From Ignavibacteriota bacterium (GTDB lineage Bacteria; Bacteroidota; Ignavibacteria; Ignavibacteriales; Ignavibacteriaceae): a stretch of DNA of 64,000 nt. The notes under the pieces are model-generated. The model was given only the letters and a program-made list of their open reading frames with translations. It was not told the origin of the DNA and ran no database searches. Made by a program: the position numbers and the translations under genes. Location: the NCBI GenBank assembly GCA_013285425.1, contig CP053447.1, forward strand, positions 2,672,001 to 2,736,000. The letters are read 5' to 3'. How positions within the stretch are numbered: position 1 is the first letter of the stretch; each line of letters starts with the position of its first letter. This document shows positions 55,901-63,566 of the stretch, piece by piece.

Positions 55901-56919
55901 TTATCAATTATATCCCAAAACCTCATTGGAATTTCTTTTCTGTTTACTAGAACATCTCTTTTCCAGTAAGATTTATTATTAAGTAATTGAATGTTTAACA
56001 GCGGAAGGAATAATCCCGTGGCTACCCACCATATTACATCAAAAATGGATTTAAAATCTTCAGACTTTAAGAATTTATTTGCAAAAAAATCATTAAACTG
56101 TTTATACGCCTCAATTAACTCAAAATCACTTTTTGCATAACGGATTTCTTTTATTCCTCCAATTAACCACACTCCATTTTCGATAACAGTACTTGGCAAA
56201 GTGGATTCTGAACAAAACATTAATTCACTCTCAAGAACTAACATTGGTCCGTGATGCATAAAAGGATTGTAGTTTAACAGATACTTGTTTGAAAGGAATA
56301 TCCATCTCATTAAATCTACAAGTTTATCTGCTGATAAAGTAAAATCAATAATATAATGAACATCAAAATCACTAAAGCCTGCTTTTAACAAACCATCAGC
56401 CAGACTGCCATGCAGCAGCACTGACTTTAATCCTGCTGGTTTTGTTTCAGTCAAATGGTTTACAAAAGGATTGATAATATAAAAAGAATTTTTTCCGGCA
56501 CTTGTTTGTTTCCATTGAGCATAATTTAAACCTGAATCAACAAAGCTTTTTACTGAGAGATTTTCCTCATTAATTATAACTGAATTTGTTTCAATTAAAA
56601 TTTGTGAGATTAAACCCGCAGATTCTTTTATACTAAGAGATAATTGATTATTCAATTTAATTTGTTTTAATGCTTCGTTGGATTGTGGAAGTATCAGATT
56701 ATAATTTTCTATCCAATCAAATCTGTTTACCGGGGTTTTTTGTTTTTCCCAATCTTCAACTGAACTAAGACTGTTATTCCAAACAGGAACATAGCATATT
56801 TCTTGTATCCGGTTTCTAAGTTCTCTGTAAATTCTTCTTACAAAAAAGTCTGGATAAATCTTATTAAAAATTTCACTTTTGTAGCTCAGCAAATTATCAG
56901 GTATAAATATTTCTTCCAT
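49906..56919 (-). CDS. Giant multi-domain nucleotidyltransferase/glycosyltransferase (2337 residues)
   Basis: One frame of 2337 residues with no stop or signal peptide. Domains in order: nucleotidyltransferase fold (HGSLADG then SDFDVHYII, about 169-195); a second one (FGSVGCPGLSDLDFLVV, about 470-490); a GT-A-like region (about 775-1010) whose DxD-type acidic motif is replaced by ESGH; TPR repeats (about 1050-1120); a GT9 heptosyltransferase-like domain (VRLDAIGDSLLF, ending in a CxxCxWxC cluster, about 1195-1545); a CgeB/GT4-like domain (FNVRTFESLSAGN, about 1565-1875); a GT2 domain (LSAIVSIYNSERFIEDCL, about 1910-2130); and C-terminal TPRs. Cytoplasmic. Probably modifies flagellin or surface glycans; function inferred. 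Confidence 0.75.
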   Translation of the reverse strand: MEEIFIPDNLLSYKSEIFNKIYPDFFVRRIYRELRNRIQEICYVPVWNNSLSSVEDWEKQKTPVNRFDWIENYNLILPQSNEALKQIKLNNQLSLSIKESAGLISQILIETNSVIINEENLSVKSFVDSGLNYAQWKQTSAGKNSFYIINPFVNHLTETKPAGLKSVLLHGSLADGLLKAGFSDFDVHYIIDFTLSADKLVDLMRWIFLSNKYLLNYNPFMHHGPMLVLESELMFCSESTLPSTVIENGVWLIGGIKEIRYAKSDFELIEAYKQFNDFFANKFLKSEDFKSIFDVIWWVATGLFLPLLNIQLLNNKSYWKRDVLVNRKEIPMRFWDIIDKLTEIRDRTSEYVLARIALPLKSKYDQYPPGYVLNKYKNQFQLKHAEVNSLGFTDELIQKLREYHQYCAAKAVEQNKINYKIKGYDFEEVNNHWITDVCEVPEIIPINKYQEVRTEFLKRCKLNENVIAVYEFGSVGCPGLSDLDFLVVLSDNYFGIPSELLINSMSLEFADIMNHNPVFISESQVNNFGAISPIFHYNQILGDPLHIPVTTTFSKDLQEVCFTVQNISKYPSDLISLSKQKKIRWKTLLAFLNSFIHVKKTLLLSTDDIPVSVQECIDLNVQIRKNFSIGICTLEDLDLAFEKMIIASIDVVLFYQNYWENKFPELKSLSAAYDFYDYKAEVYKAVNNSKEIIPALPLSLRKFLELTQSITQEDTGSLSNEDLISVNNFLSDFCKLKNNYLLNELSKGRKISSYITPKTIIEDHLHKYCCTDILLNESGVSNYNTPILFTLRGEAQKALNSIEIFKKIKPEKLYVFIENIDSHNDDLNTNLKILLRLLLNTDWKCELKTKIKVDETDSSNFIQDALNWFFENEESGIICESGHLHDTECFYSIENLLYEYEAEEKILGITSIDPVVFDSVNENSMSLFTNNTYNIFGTWRSKWKHFDNEMSEFPYFISDEFFDNNKSAAVDLDSIKRNLFNAYCDIQNSFFVKWNFYVLMKNSSMVLISTKDSEKELRYLTTDFSEFRISKEIKSERIALCFYPDKMNVLVYKSEAAISLNNLVLARDLLNIILKLDENNLDALNNLAVVETIEDNLAEAFSVLKKILLIDPENEVAIDNLRIIKGLLDEKQSSVEQINEQTNEQTANADNIPTKDKIITLLQKLNPVLLNNHLEQKQDENPVSPFKELKLLYSQIKSVVIVRLDAIGDSLLFVNSVKQIKEIFPKAAITYICYKETEEIISRSPYIDIPVYLDRNKMGYDRNYRESVLAALRNYSFDILINPLYSREFMSEEIVYFINAELKIGFKGDVSNISPVLLDKTDNWYDILLNTDSTINKFELHRNAELVNLLGGSSNPDSLPELFTSEDDSEFILKIISNYKLDNYALVFPGSKGGKTSVKYWGSENFAAIIDYIQTNLKLKVVLLGGTDEEQICSEIISLCKTQPVVLQGQFSLWKSVELLKHAEFYFGSDTSIAHFSAALNIQTIVLLGGGHFKRFFPYPEYNHVKAIYKELSCFNCNWKCTQETNRCIKDISINEVKQVLKSLKINNTFNNELNYKTKNTNLTFNTGSKPKIDLLLPPGNNHSWHLKEAWAINLGKLGLLNRVFYTDLNNYQHFFDYLKKGTNSDFILALGGDHHLHYLHDSQQKIELWQRYKKSKVCYSYESTTESKYDFYKARAENASGVFTHFLIADENDIDFYKQRNKKAVWFPQFVDEKFFLNYTPFDERLSKVFFKGKLWSEYKQRQNIIYSLNDVKLIELVEGFLSNSELVSKYNKHKAVINPPGVFGGFNVRTFESLSAGNLLFQFLPENRPLNNGLFKHFEHLIYFKPNDTSVIKYYIRDFLNSPDSYKAIAESGYNEVLNFHTIEKRLKSLLDFVNSDITPQYPNYGLPDEKVKNNKVPLKSKEKVEVNTEIKLSAIVSIYNSERFIEDCLKNLVEQTLYKKNQLEIILVNTGSEQNEDIVIEKYLSSYSNIKYIKVQDRETIYSAWNRGIKAASGKYLTNANTDDRHKKDALEIMCTFLDNNNDIDVVYADQFITINANDSWERMDSRNQQKWAAFDKDLILFGCFIGPQPVWNKRLHDKFGLFNDQLKVVGDYEFWLRISRDAKFYHLKETLGIYYFSPDSAEHRDNSVTKYENKMIQEYYLAKYVSSINEIEILRRKIKSSDLNSVTDEYVKNANELISKREEGIYLEKEMTGFLNSIKKLADEEIIEKAKYFLQKMENSDSILNRNDFQESINTILGFYYLENNYLQESRNCFENILDVNNTSSVACEGLGKIFMMESEFNSAKTMLEWAVKNNPQNFNAIEALKTVNQNLSLAEDHNSLFENETITVKAQV

Positions 56920-56946
56920 TCTATTCAGAGTTTTTGTCTGAGCAAA

Positions 56947-56962
56947 TCCAATATCTATACCA
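56947..56962 (-). promoter_or_regulatory. Weak sigma-54-like promoter before the giant gene
   Basis: The minus strand reads TGGTAT-AGATA-TTGG: GG and the -12 G are at exact spacing, but the -12 C is G. The start would be near 56936, giving a leader of about 17 bases. If active, it would place the glycosyltransferase in the flagellar middle class. Confidence 0.35.
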
Positions 56963-57028
56963 TTTAATGGGTTTAATTAGTTATGATTAATAGATTATTA
57001 AATACGATTACTGAAGGTATTTGTGAAC

Positions 57029-57046
57029 TTGGCTAATTATAGCCAA
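57029..57046. terminator. Hairpin between the unknown membrane gene and the giant gene
   Basis: A perfect 6-bp stem (TTGGCT-AATTAT-AGCCAA) begins 3 bases after the stop of the 57049 gene. No T-run follows on the minus strand, so it would be a weak terminator or an mRNA end protector. Confidence 0.4.
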
Positions 57047-57048
57047 AG

Positions 57049-58890
57049 TTACTTTTTATAAAGAGGTTTTAATTTTTCGATATATGGTTGAAGTTTTTCT
57101 TCGGCTTCTGTTTTTAAAATTGCTTCCTGATTTGATTTTTCTTTTTTTGTTTCTTCAATTTTATTCTTGTGCAATTCAATTCTTTCAAGATATCCTTCTG
57201 AAAGCGCTTTTTGTTTTTGCTCTGCTTCCTTCTTTAAGATATCAATACTTATTTCTTTTTGTTTTTGCAGTTCAAGTGTACGTTTTTCAAGCCGTTGTTT
57301 TTCATTTGATTTGTCAAAAATTACCAACCCGGAAATGAATCCTGATATAAAGAATCCGATTACAAAAGTTAATGATGACCATTTAACTCCGGTTAAAATT
57401 ATTCTGCCAAGCATCAGATAAAAATCATTTTCAAAATAATCTGAACTGTTAAAATACCCCGCAATACCACCGATAATAAACACGATAATTGAAACAAGCA
57501 CATTATAACTCATTGAGTTTCTAAAAGTTACTGCCGGATCATACTTCGGCTGAAAATTCAGATTTTTTTTGCGCTCTTCAACTTCCCATAAAGCATCTTT
57601 TACATATTCCTCAATTTGTTCAATTGAGGTTGCCAATCTTTTCAGCAATCCGGATTTAATCTCTCCAACTTCCTTGCTGTACTGTTCGATAAGTTTTTCA
57701 CTTTCTGCGATTGTATTTTCAAATAAACTCATTATCCGATAATAATTTTCATAAAGTTTTTCCTTTATGTTTTCAGTTATGCCATCAAGAAGCCCATGTA
57801 ACTTATTATTTATACTCTCTGAAACCATATTAGTATAAAACGAATTATCTTGTGCATAATGCTCATAAACATCATATAAAAATTTTATTGCAGTTCTTAG
57901 TTCGTCGTTGTAATATTCATCATAATCAAGTTTTTTAAGATCGTTTAATCTTGGTGTAATTGTTCTGATAACCTTATTGGAATCAATTGATAATTCAATC
58001 AATTCTTTTTGAACATAATCGCTTAGAGTTGAAAACTCAATATACTCGCCAATATTCGGAAATACCGGATTTGTTATAAAGTAATTGAGTAATATTATGC
58101 TGCTGCTTTCAATAGCATAGTTTATTCTTTTAATATCATAATCAAGAATATCCTTAAGTAAACCTTTTGTAAAATCATCTCGTTTTTGAAGTGCAGACAC
58201 GTAGGCGAAATAAAATTTTGCATTAATACCATAAGTTCTTATATCAATAGCATAGTTCAATTCTTCTGCAGCTTCTTCAAAATTTGCCAAAGCAATATGT
58301 GCAAAGGCTTTATATAACAAAATCAAATATTCAATTTCTTTCTTTACCGCAGGTTCTAAACTTGTTTCATTAAGCTGCTCCTGTGCTTTAACTAAATAGT
58401 CAATGCTTTTCTGATGATCCCGGATTGAATCTTCAAAATTCAGAACCAGTGCATAATAAATCAGGTCAATGAATGTTGGGCTGTTAAAAAAATCCTTAAA
58501 AGATTTTATAGTAATGGAAGCAAAAATTCTTTTTTGACCTGGTTCAGAATTGATTGCCCACTTTGTAAAATTTTTCTTTAATTCATAGCTGTCTGTATTT
58601 CTGCTGCCGGAGTTTTCCTTAAAATATCTTTCACAAGTTAAAAGCGTGGGAGATTCTAACAGCCAGAAAAATGACGAATTTTCTTTTGGGATAAAGATTT
58701 CATTAATTTCATCGGGCAATTGGAACACAAAATGGCGTGAACCTGTCTTTAGAAAATCCAGATAGGTTTCATTCTTTTTGAGATAGCCTTTAAAATACTG
58801 ATGCTTTAGTTTTCTAAATTTAATTGCATTTACTTCAATTAATTCATCTATTTGCTCAGTTTCTTGTAATTCTGTTTGATCGAAATCCAT
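57049..58890 (-). CDS. Unknown membrane protein with TPR-like and coiled-coil regions
   Basis: About 613 residues from the ATG at 58890 (642 from an in-frame start at 58977 whose first residues look unnatural). The large N-terminal part is helical with TPR-like units (SIDYLVKAQEQLNETSLEPAV, FEEAAEELNYAID), then a coiled coil, then two transmembrane helices (about residues 505-525 and 550-572 of the longer frame), and a long charged C-terminal coiled coil. No catalytic motif is visible and no family is recognised. A sigma-28-like promoter precedes the preferred start, so it may belong to the flagellar regulon. It follows mtgA. Confidence 0.65.
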   Translation of the reverse strand: MDFDQTELQETEQIDELIEVNAIKFRKLKHQYFKGYLKKNETYLDFLKTGSRHFVFQLPDEINEIFIPKENSSFFWLLESPTLLTCERYFKENSGSRNTDSYELKKNFTKWAINSEPGQKRIFASITIKSFKDFFNSPTFIDLIYYALVLNFEDSIRDHQKSIDYLVKAQEQLNETSLEPAVKKEIEYLILLYKAFAHIALANFEEAAEELNYAIDIRTYGINAKFYFAYVSALQKRDDFTKGLLKDILDYDIKRINYAIESSSIILLNYFITNPVFPNIGEYIEFSTLSDYVQKELIELSIDSNKVIRTITPRLNDLKKLDYDEYYNDELRTAIKFLYDVYEHYAQDNSFYTNMVSESINNKLHGLLDGITENIKEKLYENYYRIMSLFENTIAESEKLIEQYSKEVGEIKSGLLKRLATSIEQIEEYVKDALWEVEERKKNLNFQPKYDPAVTFRNSMSYNVLVSIIVFIIGGIAGYFNSSDYFENDFYLMLGRIILTGVKWSSLTFVIGFFISGFISGLVIFDKSNEKQRLEKRTLELQKQKEISIDILKKEAEQKQKALSEGYLERIELHKNKIEETKKEKSNQEAILKTEAEEKLQPYIEKLKPLYKK

Positions 58891-58913
58891 AAAATGAAAA
58901 CATTTTTCTTTCA

Positions 58914-58940
58914 TTATCGGATTTTTTTGGTTTTTATTTA
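58914..58940 (-). promoter_or_regulatory. Sigma-28-like promoter before the unknown membrane gene
   Basis: The minus strand has TAAA, exactly 15 bases, then TCCGATAA, one base from the GCCGATAA consensus. The start would be near 58907, which requires translation from the ATG at 58890, with a leader of about 17 bases and no clear ribosome site. The match is as good as at flagellin but the position within the longer frame makes it less sure. Confidence 0.5.
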
Positions 58941-58980
58941 CTTTAAAAAAGAAGAAAGCACAGGATGAGATTATCAAAGA

Positions 58981-59712
58981 TCAAATGTCTTTAAGATAAT
59001 CCGGTCCACCGAGTGAATTGATTTGTCTTACTATCCAATTTTGTCTGCCTCTAATGTATCCGCCTGGTTTTAAAACAGAATACTTTCTTGGATTGGGCAG
59101 TATTGCTGCTAATAATGCAGCTTGATTAATTGTCAATTTTGAAGGCGGCTTCTTAAAATATACTACACTTGCAGTTCCGACACCAAAAATTTTATCTCCC
59201 ATTTCAGCAATATTCATATGCACTTCAAGGATTCGTTCTTTATCCCACAACAGCTCAATTAATATTGTAAAGTAAGCTTCTATACCTTTGCGAATAAAAC
59301 TTTTTCCTTCCCAAAGAAAAAGATTTTTTGCTACCTGTTGAGTAATAGTACTTGCACCCCGAACTCTTCTGCCGCGCTTGTTTTCTTTAAGTGCTTTTTC
59401 AATCTGTTTAAAATCAAATCCAAAATGATCAGGAAAGTTCTGATCTTCGGCTGCAACAATTGCAATCGGCATATATCTGGAAACATCATCATAGCTTACC
59501 CAATTATAGTGTATCAACTCAAAATCGCCTTTCAAAATTCCAGCAACTTGCCTTTGAATCATTATTGAGCTGGTAATAGGGTTTATCCATCTCATTGAAA
59601 AAACAAGCAGAATTGAAATAATAAAAAACAGTATTGCAAATTTTAAAATCCACTTGAAGAATTTTAACAATCTTTTACCGAATGATTTTTTTACTGATTT
59701 ATTTTTCGCCAT
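58981..59712 (-). CDS. mtgA: Monofunctional peptidoglycan glycosyltransferase MtgA
   Basis: MtgA polymerises lipid II into glycan strands in the periplasm. The 243-residue protein has one N-terminal membrane anchor (about residues 20-45) and a GT51 domain with the catalytic Glu in AAEDQNFPDHFGFD, the RGASTITQQVAKNLFL motif, the second Glu region in NIAEMGDKIFGVGTASVVYF and LLAAILPNPRKY. No transpeptidase domain follows, so it is not a class A penicillin-binding protein. It lies at the head of a unit with the unknown membrane gene. Confidence 0.95.
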   Translation of the reverse strand: MAKNKSVKKSFGKRLLKFFKWILKFAILFFIISILLVFSMRWINPITSSIMIQRQVAGILKGDFELIHYNWVSYDDVSRYMPIAIVAAEDQNFPDHFGFDFKQIEKALKENKRGRRVRGASTITQQVAKNLFLWEGKSFIRKGIEAYFTILIELLWDKERILEVHMNIAEMGDKIFGVGTASVVYFKKPPSKLTINQAALLAAILPNPRKYSVLKPGGYIRGRQNWIVRQINSLGGPDYLKDI

Positions 59713-59820
59713 TACTTACACTTAAAGTAATATCAACTCATTAGTTTAGTTATAAAATTTCTCTGTCAATCCGAATTACCGATAACCGGCTACTGCTAAT
59801 TAAATTATTGAATAAGAAAT

Positions 59821-60078
59821 TCAAGGAACCGGGTCATAACCGCTTCCGCCCCACGGATGACATCTTAATATTCTTTTAATTCCAAGCCAGCCGCCTTTAA
59901 ATAATCCGTATTTCTTTAATGCTTCTGCAGTGTAATGTGAACAAGTTGGGGTATATCTGCATGAAGATGGGAAAAGCGGTGAAATAAATAATTGATAAAT
60001 TTTAATAAGCAGAATAAATGGTACTGCTAAAATCTGAAATATTTCTTTTAGAATAAATTTTATGTTCAAAGCAATCAA
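59821..60078 (-). CDS. yidD: Membrane protein insertion efficiency factor YidD
   Basis: An 85-residue protein with the YidD signature: a hydrophobic N-terminus, [35 protein letters not shown] and [24 protein letters not shown] (in parts), with the three conserved cysteines. YidD is a cytoplasmic, membrane-bound helper of YidC/Sec insertion. It is divergent from topA. In many genomes it is next to rnpA and yidC; here it stands alone. Confidence 0.93.
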   Translation of the reverse strand: MIALNIKFILKEIFQILAVPFILLIKIYQLFISPLFPSSCRYTPTCSHYTAEALKKYGLFKGGWLGIKRILRCHPWGGSGYDPVP

Positions 60079-60230
60079 ATATTATGATTTACATATCAAA
60101 TATTAAGAAAATTCTATTTACAAAAATGATGAAACTATTAATAAAATGATCTGGCTCAACTATTTACTTTGAATTTTATTTTATTTATCGGTTTATTTGC
60201 AAGCGTTTTTTCAATTATTAAGTAGAACTA

Positions 60231-62575
60231 ATGGCAAAAAATTTAGTAATAGTAGAATCCCCAGCTAAAGCAAAGACAATTGAAGGTTATTTAGGAGAAG
60301 AGTATTTGGTTGCGTCAAGCTTCGGACATATACGCGATCTTGAAAAGAAAAATAAAGGCGTTGATATTGAAAACAACTTCAAACCGCTTTATAAAATCCC
60401 GGAAGATAAAAAGAAAGTTGTAATTGAATTAAAAAAACTTGTTAAAAAATCAGAAACAGTTTGGCTTGCAACTGATGAAGACCGTGAAGGCGAGGCAATC
60501 TCCTGGCACTTGAAAGAAGCTCTGGATCTTAAAGAAGAAAAAATTAAACGAATTGTTTTCGGTGAGATTACAAAACCAGCAATCCTGAATGCAATTAAAA
60601 ATCCGCGCAAGATTGATTATAATCTTGTTGATGCACAACAAGCCAGAAGGATATTGGATCGTTTGGTTGGCTTTGAAGTATCGGGAATTTTATGGAGAAA
60701 AATAAAATCAAAACTTTCTGCCGGTCGTGTTCAATCTGTTGCTGTCAGATTAATTGTTGAAAGAGAAAGAGAGATTGATTCATTTGTCCCTGAATCCCGT
60801 TATAAAGTTGTAGCAAATTTTATTGTTGAAGATGAAAAAGGCAATAAAACAAATCTTAAAGCTGAGCTTGCAAGATTTTTACCTGATGAAAAAGAGGCTG
60901 AAGAATTTTTAAAGAAATGTTCTATATCCGATTTTATTGTTGAGAGTGTTGAGAAAAAACCTTTTAAGCGTTCACCAGCAGCACCGTTTACAACTTCAAC
61001 TTTACAGCAGGAAGCTGCAAGAAAATTACGTTACTCAGTATCACGAACAATGCAGCTCGCACAAAAATTATATGAAGCAGGAAAGATAACATATATGCGT
61101 ACAGATTCTGTTGTTCTTTCTGATTATGCACTTAATGCTGCTGAACAGACAATTAAAAAGGATTATGGAAAAGATTATTATCAAAAAAGACAGTATAAAA
61201 CAAAATCTAAATCTGCACAGGAAGCACACGAAGCAATTCGCCCAACTGATTTTAACATCGAAAAAATCAATAGACCAAAAGAAGAGCAGGCTTTATATGA
61301 ATTGATCTGGAAACGTGCCATAGCTTCACAAATGAGCGATGCAGATATTGAAAGAACTACTGCTAAAATTAAAATTACCGGTCTAAATGATATTCTTACT
61401 GCAAAAGGAGAAGTAATTAAGTTTGATGGATTTTTAAAAGTTTATTTTGAAGATACCGATGATGAAAATTCAGATAATGGTTTTGATACAATTCTTCCTC
61501 CATTAAAAGCCGGACAAAAACTTGAGATGAAAGAAGTAACTGCAACACAAAGATATACCCGCCCGGCACCGCGATATACTGAAGCAAGTCTTGTAAAAAA
61601 ATTAGAAGAGCTTGGTATCGGAAGACCTTCTACATATGCGCCTACAATAAGCACAATACAAAAACGCGGTTATGTAAATAAAGAAGAAAGAATGGGCACT
61701 GAACGAGCTTATTTGGTTTTAACATTAAATAAGAAAAAAGAAATTAGCAGCAAAACAAAAACAGAAATCTTTGGAGCTGATAAGGGCAAACTTTCCCTGC
61801 CGATATTGCAATGCTGGTTACTGATTTTCTCATTCAGCATTTTTCACAAATTATGGATTATCAGTTTACCGCTAAGATTGAAGATGAACTTGATGAAATA
61901 GCCGAAGGCAAAATGAGTTATCACAAAATGCTCAAAGATTTTTATCATCCTTTCCACAAAAAGGTCGAGCATACTACCGAAACTTCAGAACGTGTAAACG
62001 GCGAGAGAATTCTTGGAATAGACCCAAAGACAAACAAAACTGTTTCAGTTAGGATAGCAAGATTCGGCCCTGTTGCTCAATTAACAGATACTAATGATCC
62101 GGATGCAAAACCAGAATATGCCGGTTTAAGACGAGATCAGAAATTAGAACTAATTACACTCGAAGAAGCATTAGAATTATTTAAGCTGCCCAGAGTTGTT
62201 GGAACATTTGAAGATAAACAGATAATTGCAGCTATTGGCAGATTCGGACCTTATTTAAGACATGATGGAAAGTTTTTTTCGTTGAAAAAAGAATATGATC
62301 CTTACACAATAGATGAAGAAGAAGCTATTACAGTAATAGAAGCAAAGCGTGTATCCGACTCAGAAAAATTTATAAAAGTTTTTGATGAGAATCCGGAATA
62401 TCAAATTCTGAATGGAAGATGGGGCCCGTATCTTAAAGCGGGTAAAATAAATGTGAGACTTCCAAAGGATCGAGAACCTTCTTCATTTACATTTGAAGAA
62501 TGTGTTGAACTTGCAAAGGATACTGATAAAATTAAAACCAAGAAAAAAGGCGGAAGGAAAAAGAAAGAAGAGTAG
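60231..62575 (+). CDS. topA: DNA topoisomerase I (TopA), interrupted by a frameshift
   Basis: TopA relaxes negative supercoils by single-strand passage. The N-terminal TOPRIM domain (VIVESPAKAKTIEGYLGEEYLVASSFGHIRDL in parts), the active-site Tyr in TYMRTDSV (about residue 290) and the IGRPSTYAPTI motif are in the first frame, 60231-61901 at most. The chain then continues in another frame as LFPADIAMLVTDFLIQHF-like residues to 62575, including three C-terminal repeats (RFGPVAQL, RFGPYLRH, RWGPYLKA). One missing T in CTTTCCC near 61791-61797 would restore a single protein of about 781 residues. No zinc-finger cysteines are seen; basic repeats replace them. Probably a sequencing or assembly error. 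Confidence 0.88.
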
Positions 62576-62765
62576 TTAACATCAAAAATTACTTTTGTTT
62601 TTATTTTTTTCTTTCTTCTCTTTATTCAGATTCTTATAAGAACATACTTTTTATAGTAGTTTCATTATTCAATTTCCAAGAGTACTATCAGTTAATGATT
62701 AACTTTGCATCCCTCAAATCATCAAACTATATTTACAAGTAATCTAAAACATTTTTAAAATATAA

Positions 62766-63566
62766 ATGAACTTTGCATCAATTTTCTGGAATGTCAGTCC
62801 TGAATTAGTCAAGCTTGGACCCATTTCACTCCGCTGGTATGGATTACTTTTTGCTTCAGCACTTATATTGGGGTATATAATTCTTTCCAGAATTTATAAG
62901 AGTGAAAACAAACCGCAATCTGACTTTGAACAGCTTTCAATCTACGTAATACTTGGAACTGTAATAGGTGCAAGACTTGGACACTGTCTGTTTTATGACC
63001 CTCTTTATTATTTATCTCATCCAATTGAAATTATAAAAGTATGGGAAGGCGGACTTGCAAGTCATGGTGCAGCAATTGGAATCATTACTTCCGTTTATCT
63101 TCTTACAAAAAAACAAAAAGATAAATCGATGCTTTGGATTTTGGACAGACTGGTAATCGTAGTTGCTCTTGGCGGTGCTTTGATTCGCTTAGGCAACTTG
63201 TTTAATTCTGAAATAATCGGTAAAGCTGCAAACGTACCGTGGGCTTTTATCTTTATAAGGGTTGATGACATCCCGCGTCATCCTGCACAACTTTATGAAT
63301 CAATTTTTTACTTTATTTCATTTTTCATTTTATATTTCGTTTATTCAAAGACAGATAAAAAAATAAAACAGGGATATCTGTTTGGATTATTTCTTATTCT
63401 GATCTTCGGATTCAGGTTTTTTGTTGAATTCATTAAAGAGAATCAATCACCTTTTGAACAAGGTTTGTTTTTAAATATGGGTCAATTACTTAGTATTCCC
63501 TTTGTTGCGGTTGGTTTGTTCTATATGCTCAGAAAGCAAAAGGAATTGATCAAAAAGAAAAAATGA
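62766..63566 (+). CDS. lgt: Prolipoprotein diacylglyceryl transferase Lgt
   Basis: Lgt adds diacylglycerol from phosphatidylglycerol to the lipobox cysteine of lipoproteins. The 266-residue protein has seven hydrophobic helices, with SLRWYGLLFASALILGY, WEGGLASHGAAIG (catalytic His region), and the signature RLGNLFNSEIIG, then RHPAQLYESI. The starting codon has no strong ribosome site, common in this genome. It overlaps the next gene, itself a lipoprotein, by 4 bases. Confidence 0.95.
   Translation: MNFASIFWNVSPELVKLGPISLRWYGLLFASALILGYIILSRIYKSENKPQSDFEQLSIYVILGTVIGARLGHCLFYDPLYYLSHPIEIIKVWEGGLASHGAAIGIITSVYLLTKKQKDKSMLWILDRLVIVVALGGALIRLGNLFNSEIIGKAANVPWAFIFIRVDDIPRHPAQLYESIFYFISFFILYFVYSKTDKKIKQGYLFGLFLILIFGFRFFVEFIKENQSPFEQGLFLNMGQLLSIPFVAVGLFYMLRKQKELIKKKK

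Noticed and set aside
59713..59820. TTGACA upstream of mtgA as a housekeeping promoter
   Set aside because: No good -10 hexamer lies at 16-18 bases, so the call would be guesswork.
60180..60215. ACCGATAA on the minus strand upstream of yidD as a sigma-28 site
   Set aside because: The -35 would be AAAA in an A-run, and yidD is a housekeeping gene; the match is weak and likely chance.
62576..62765. T-rich stretch after topA as a terminator
   Set aside because: There are runs of T but no stable hairpin before them, so a terminator cannot be supported.
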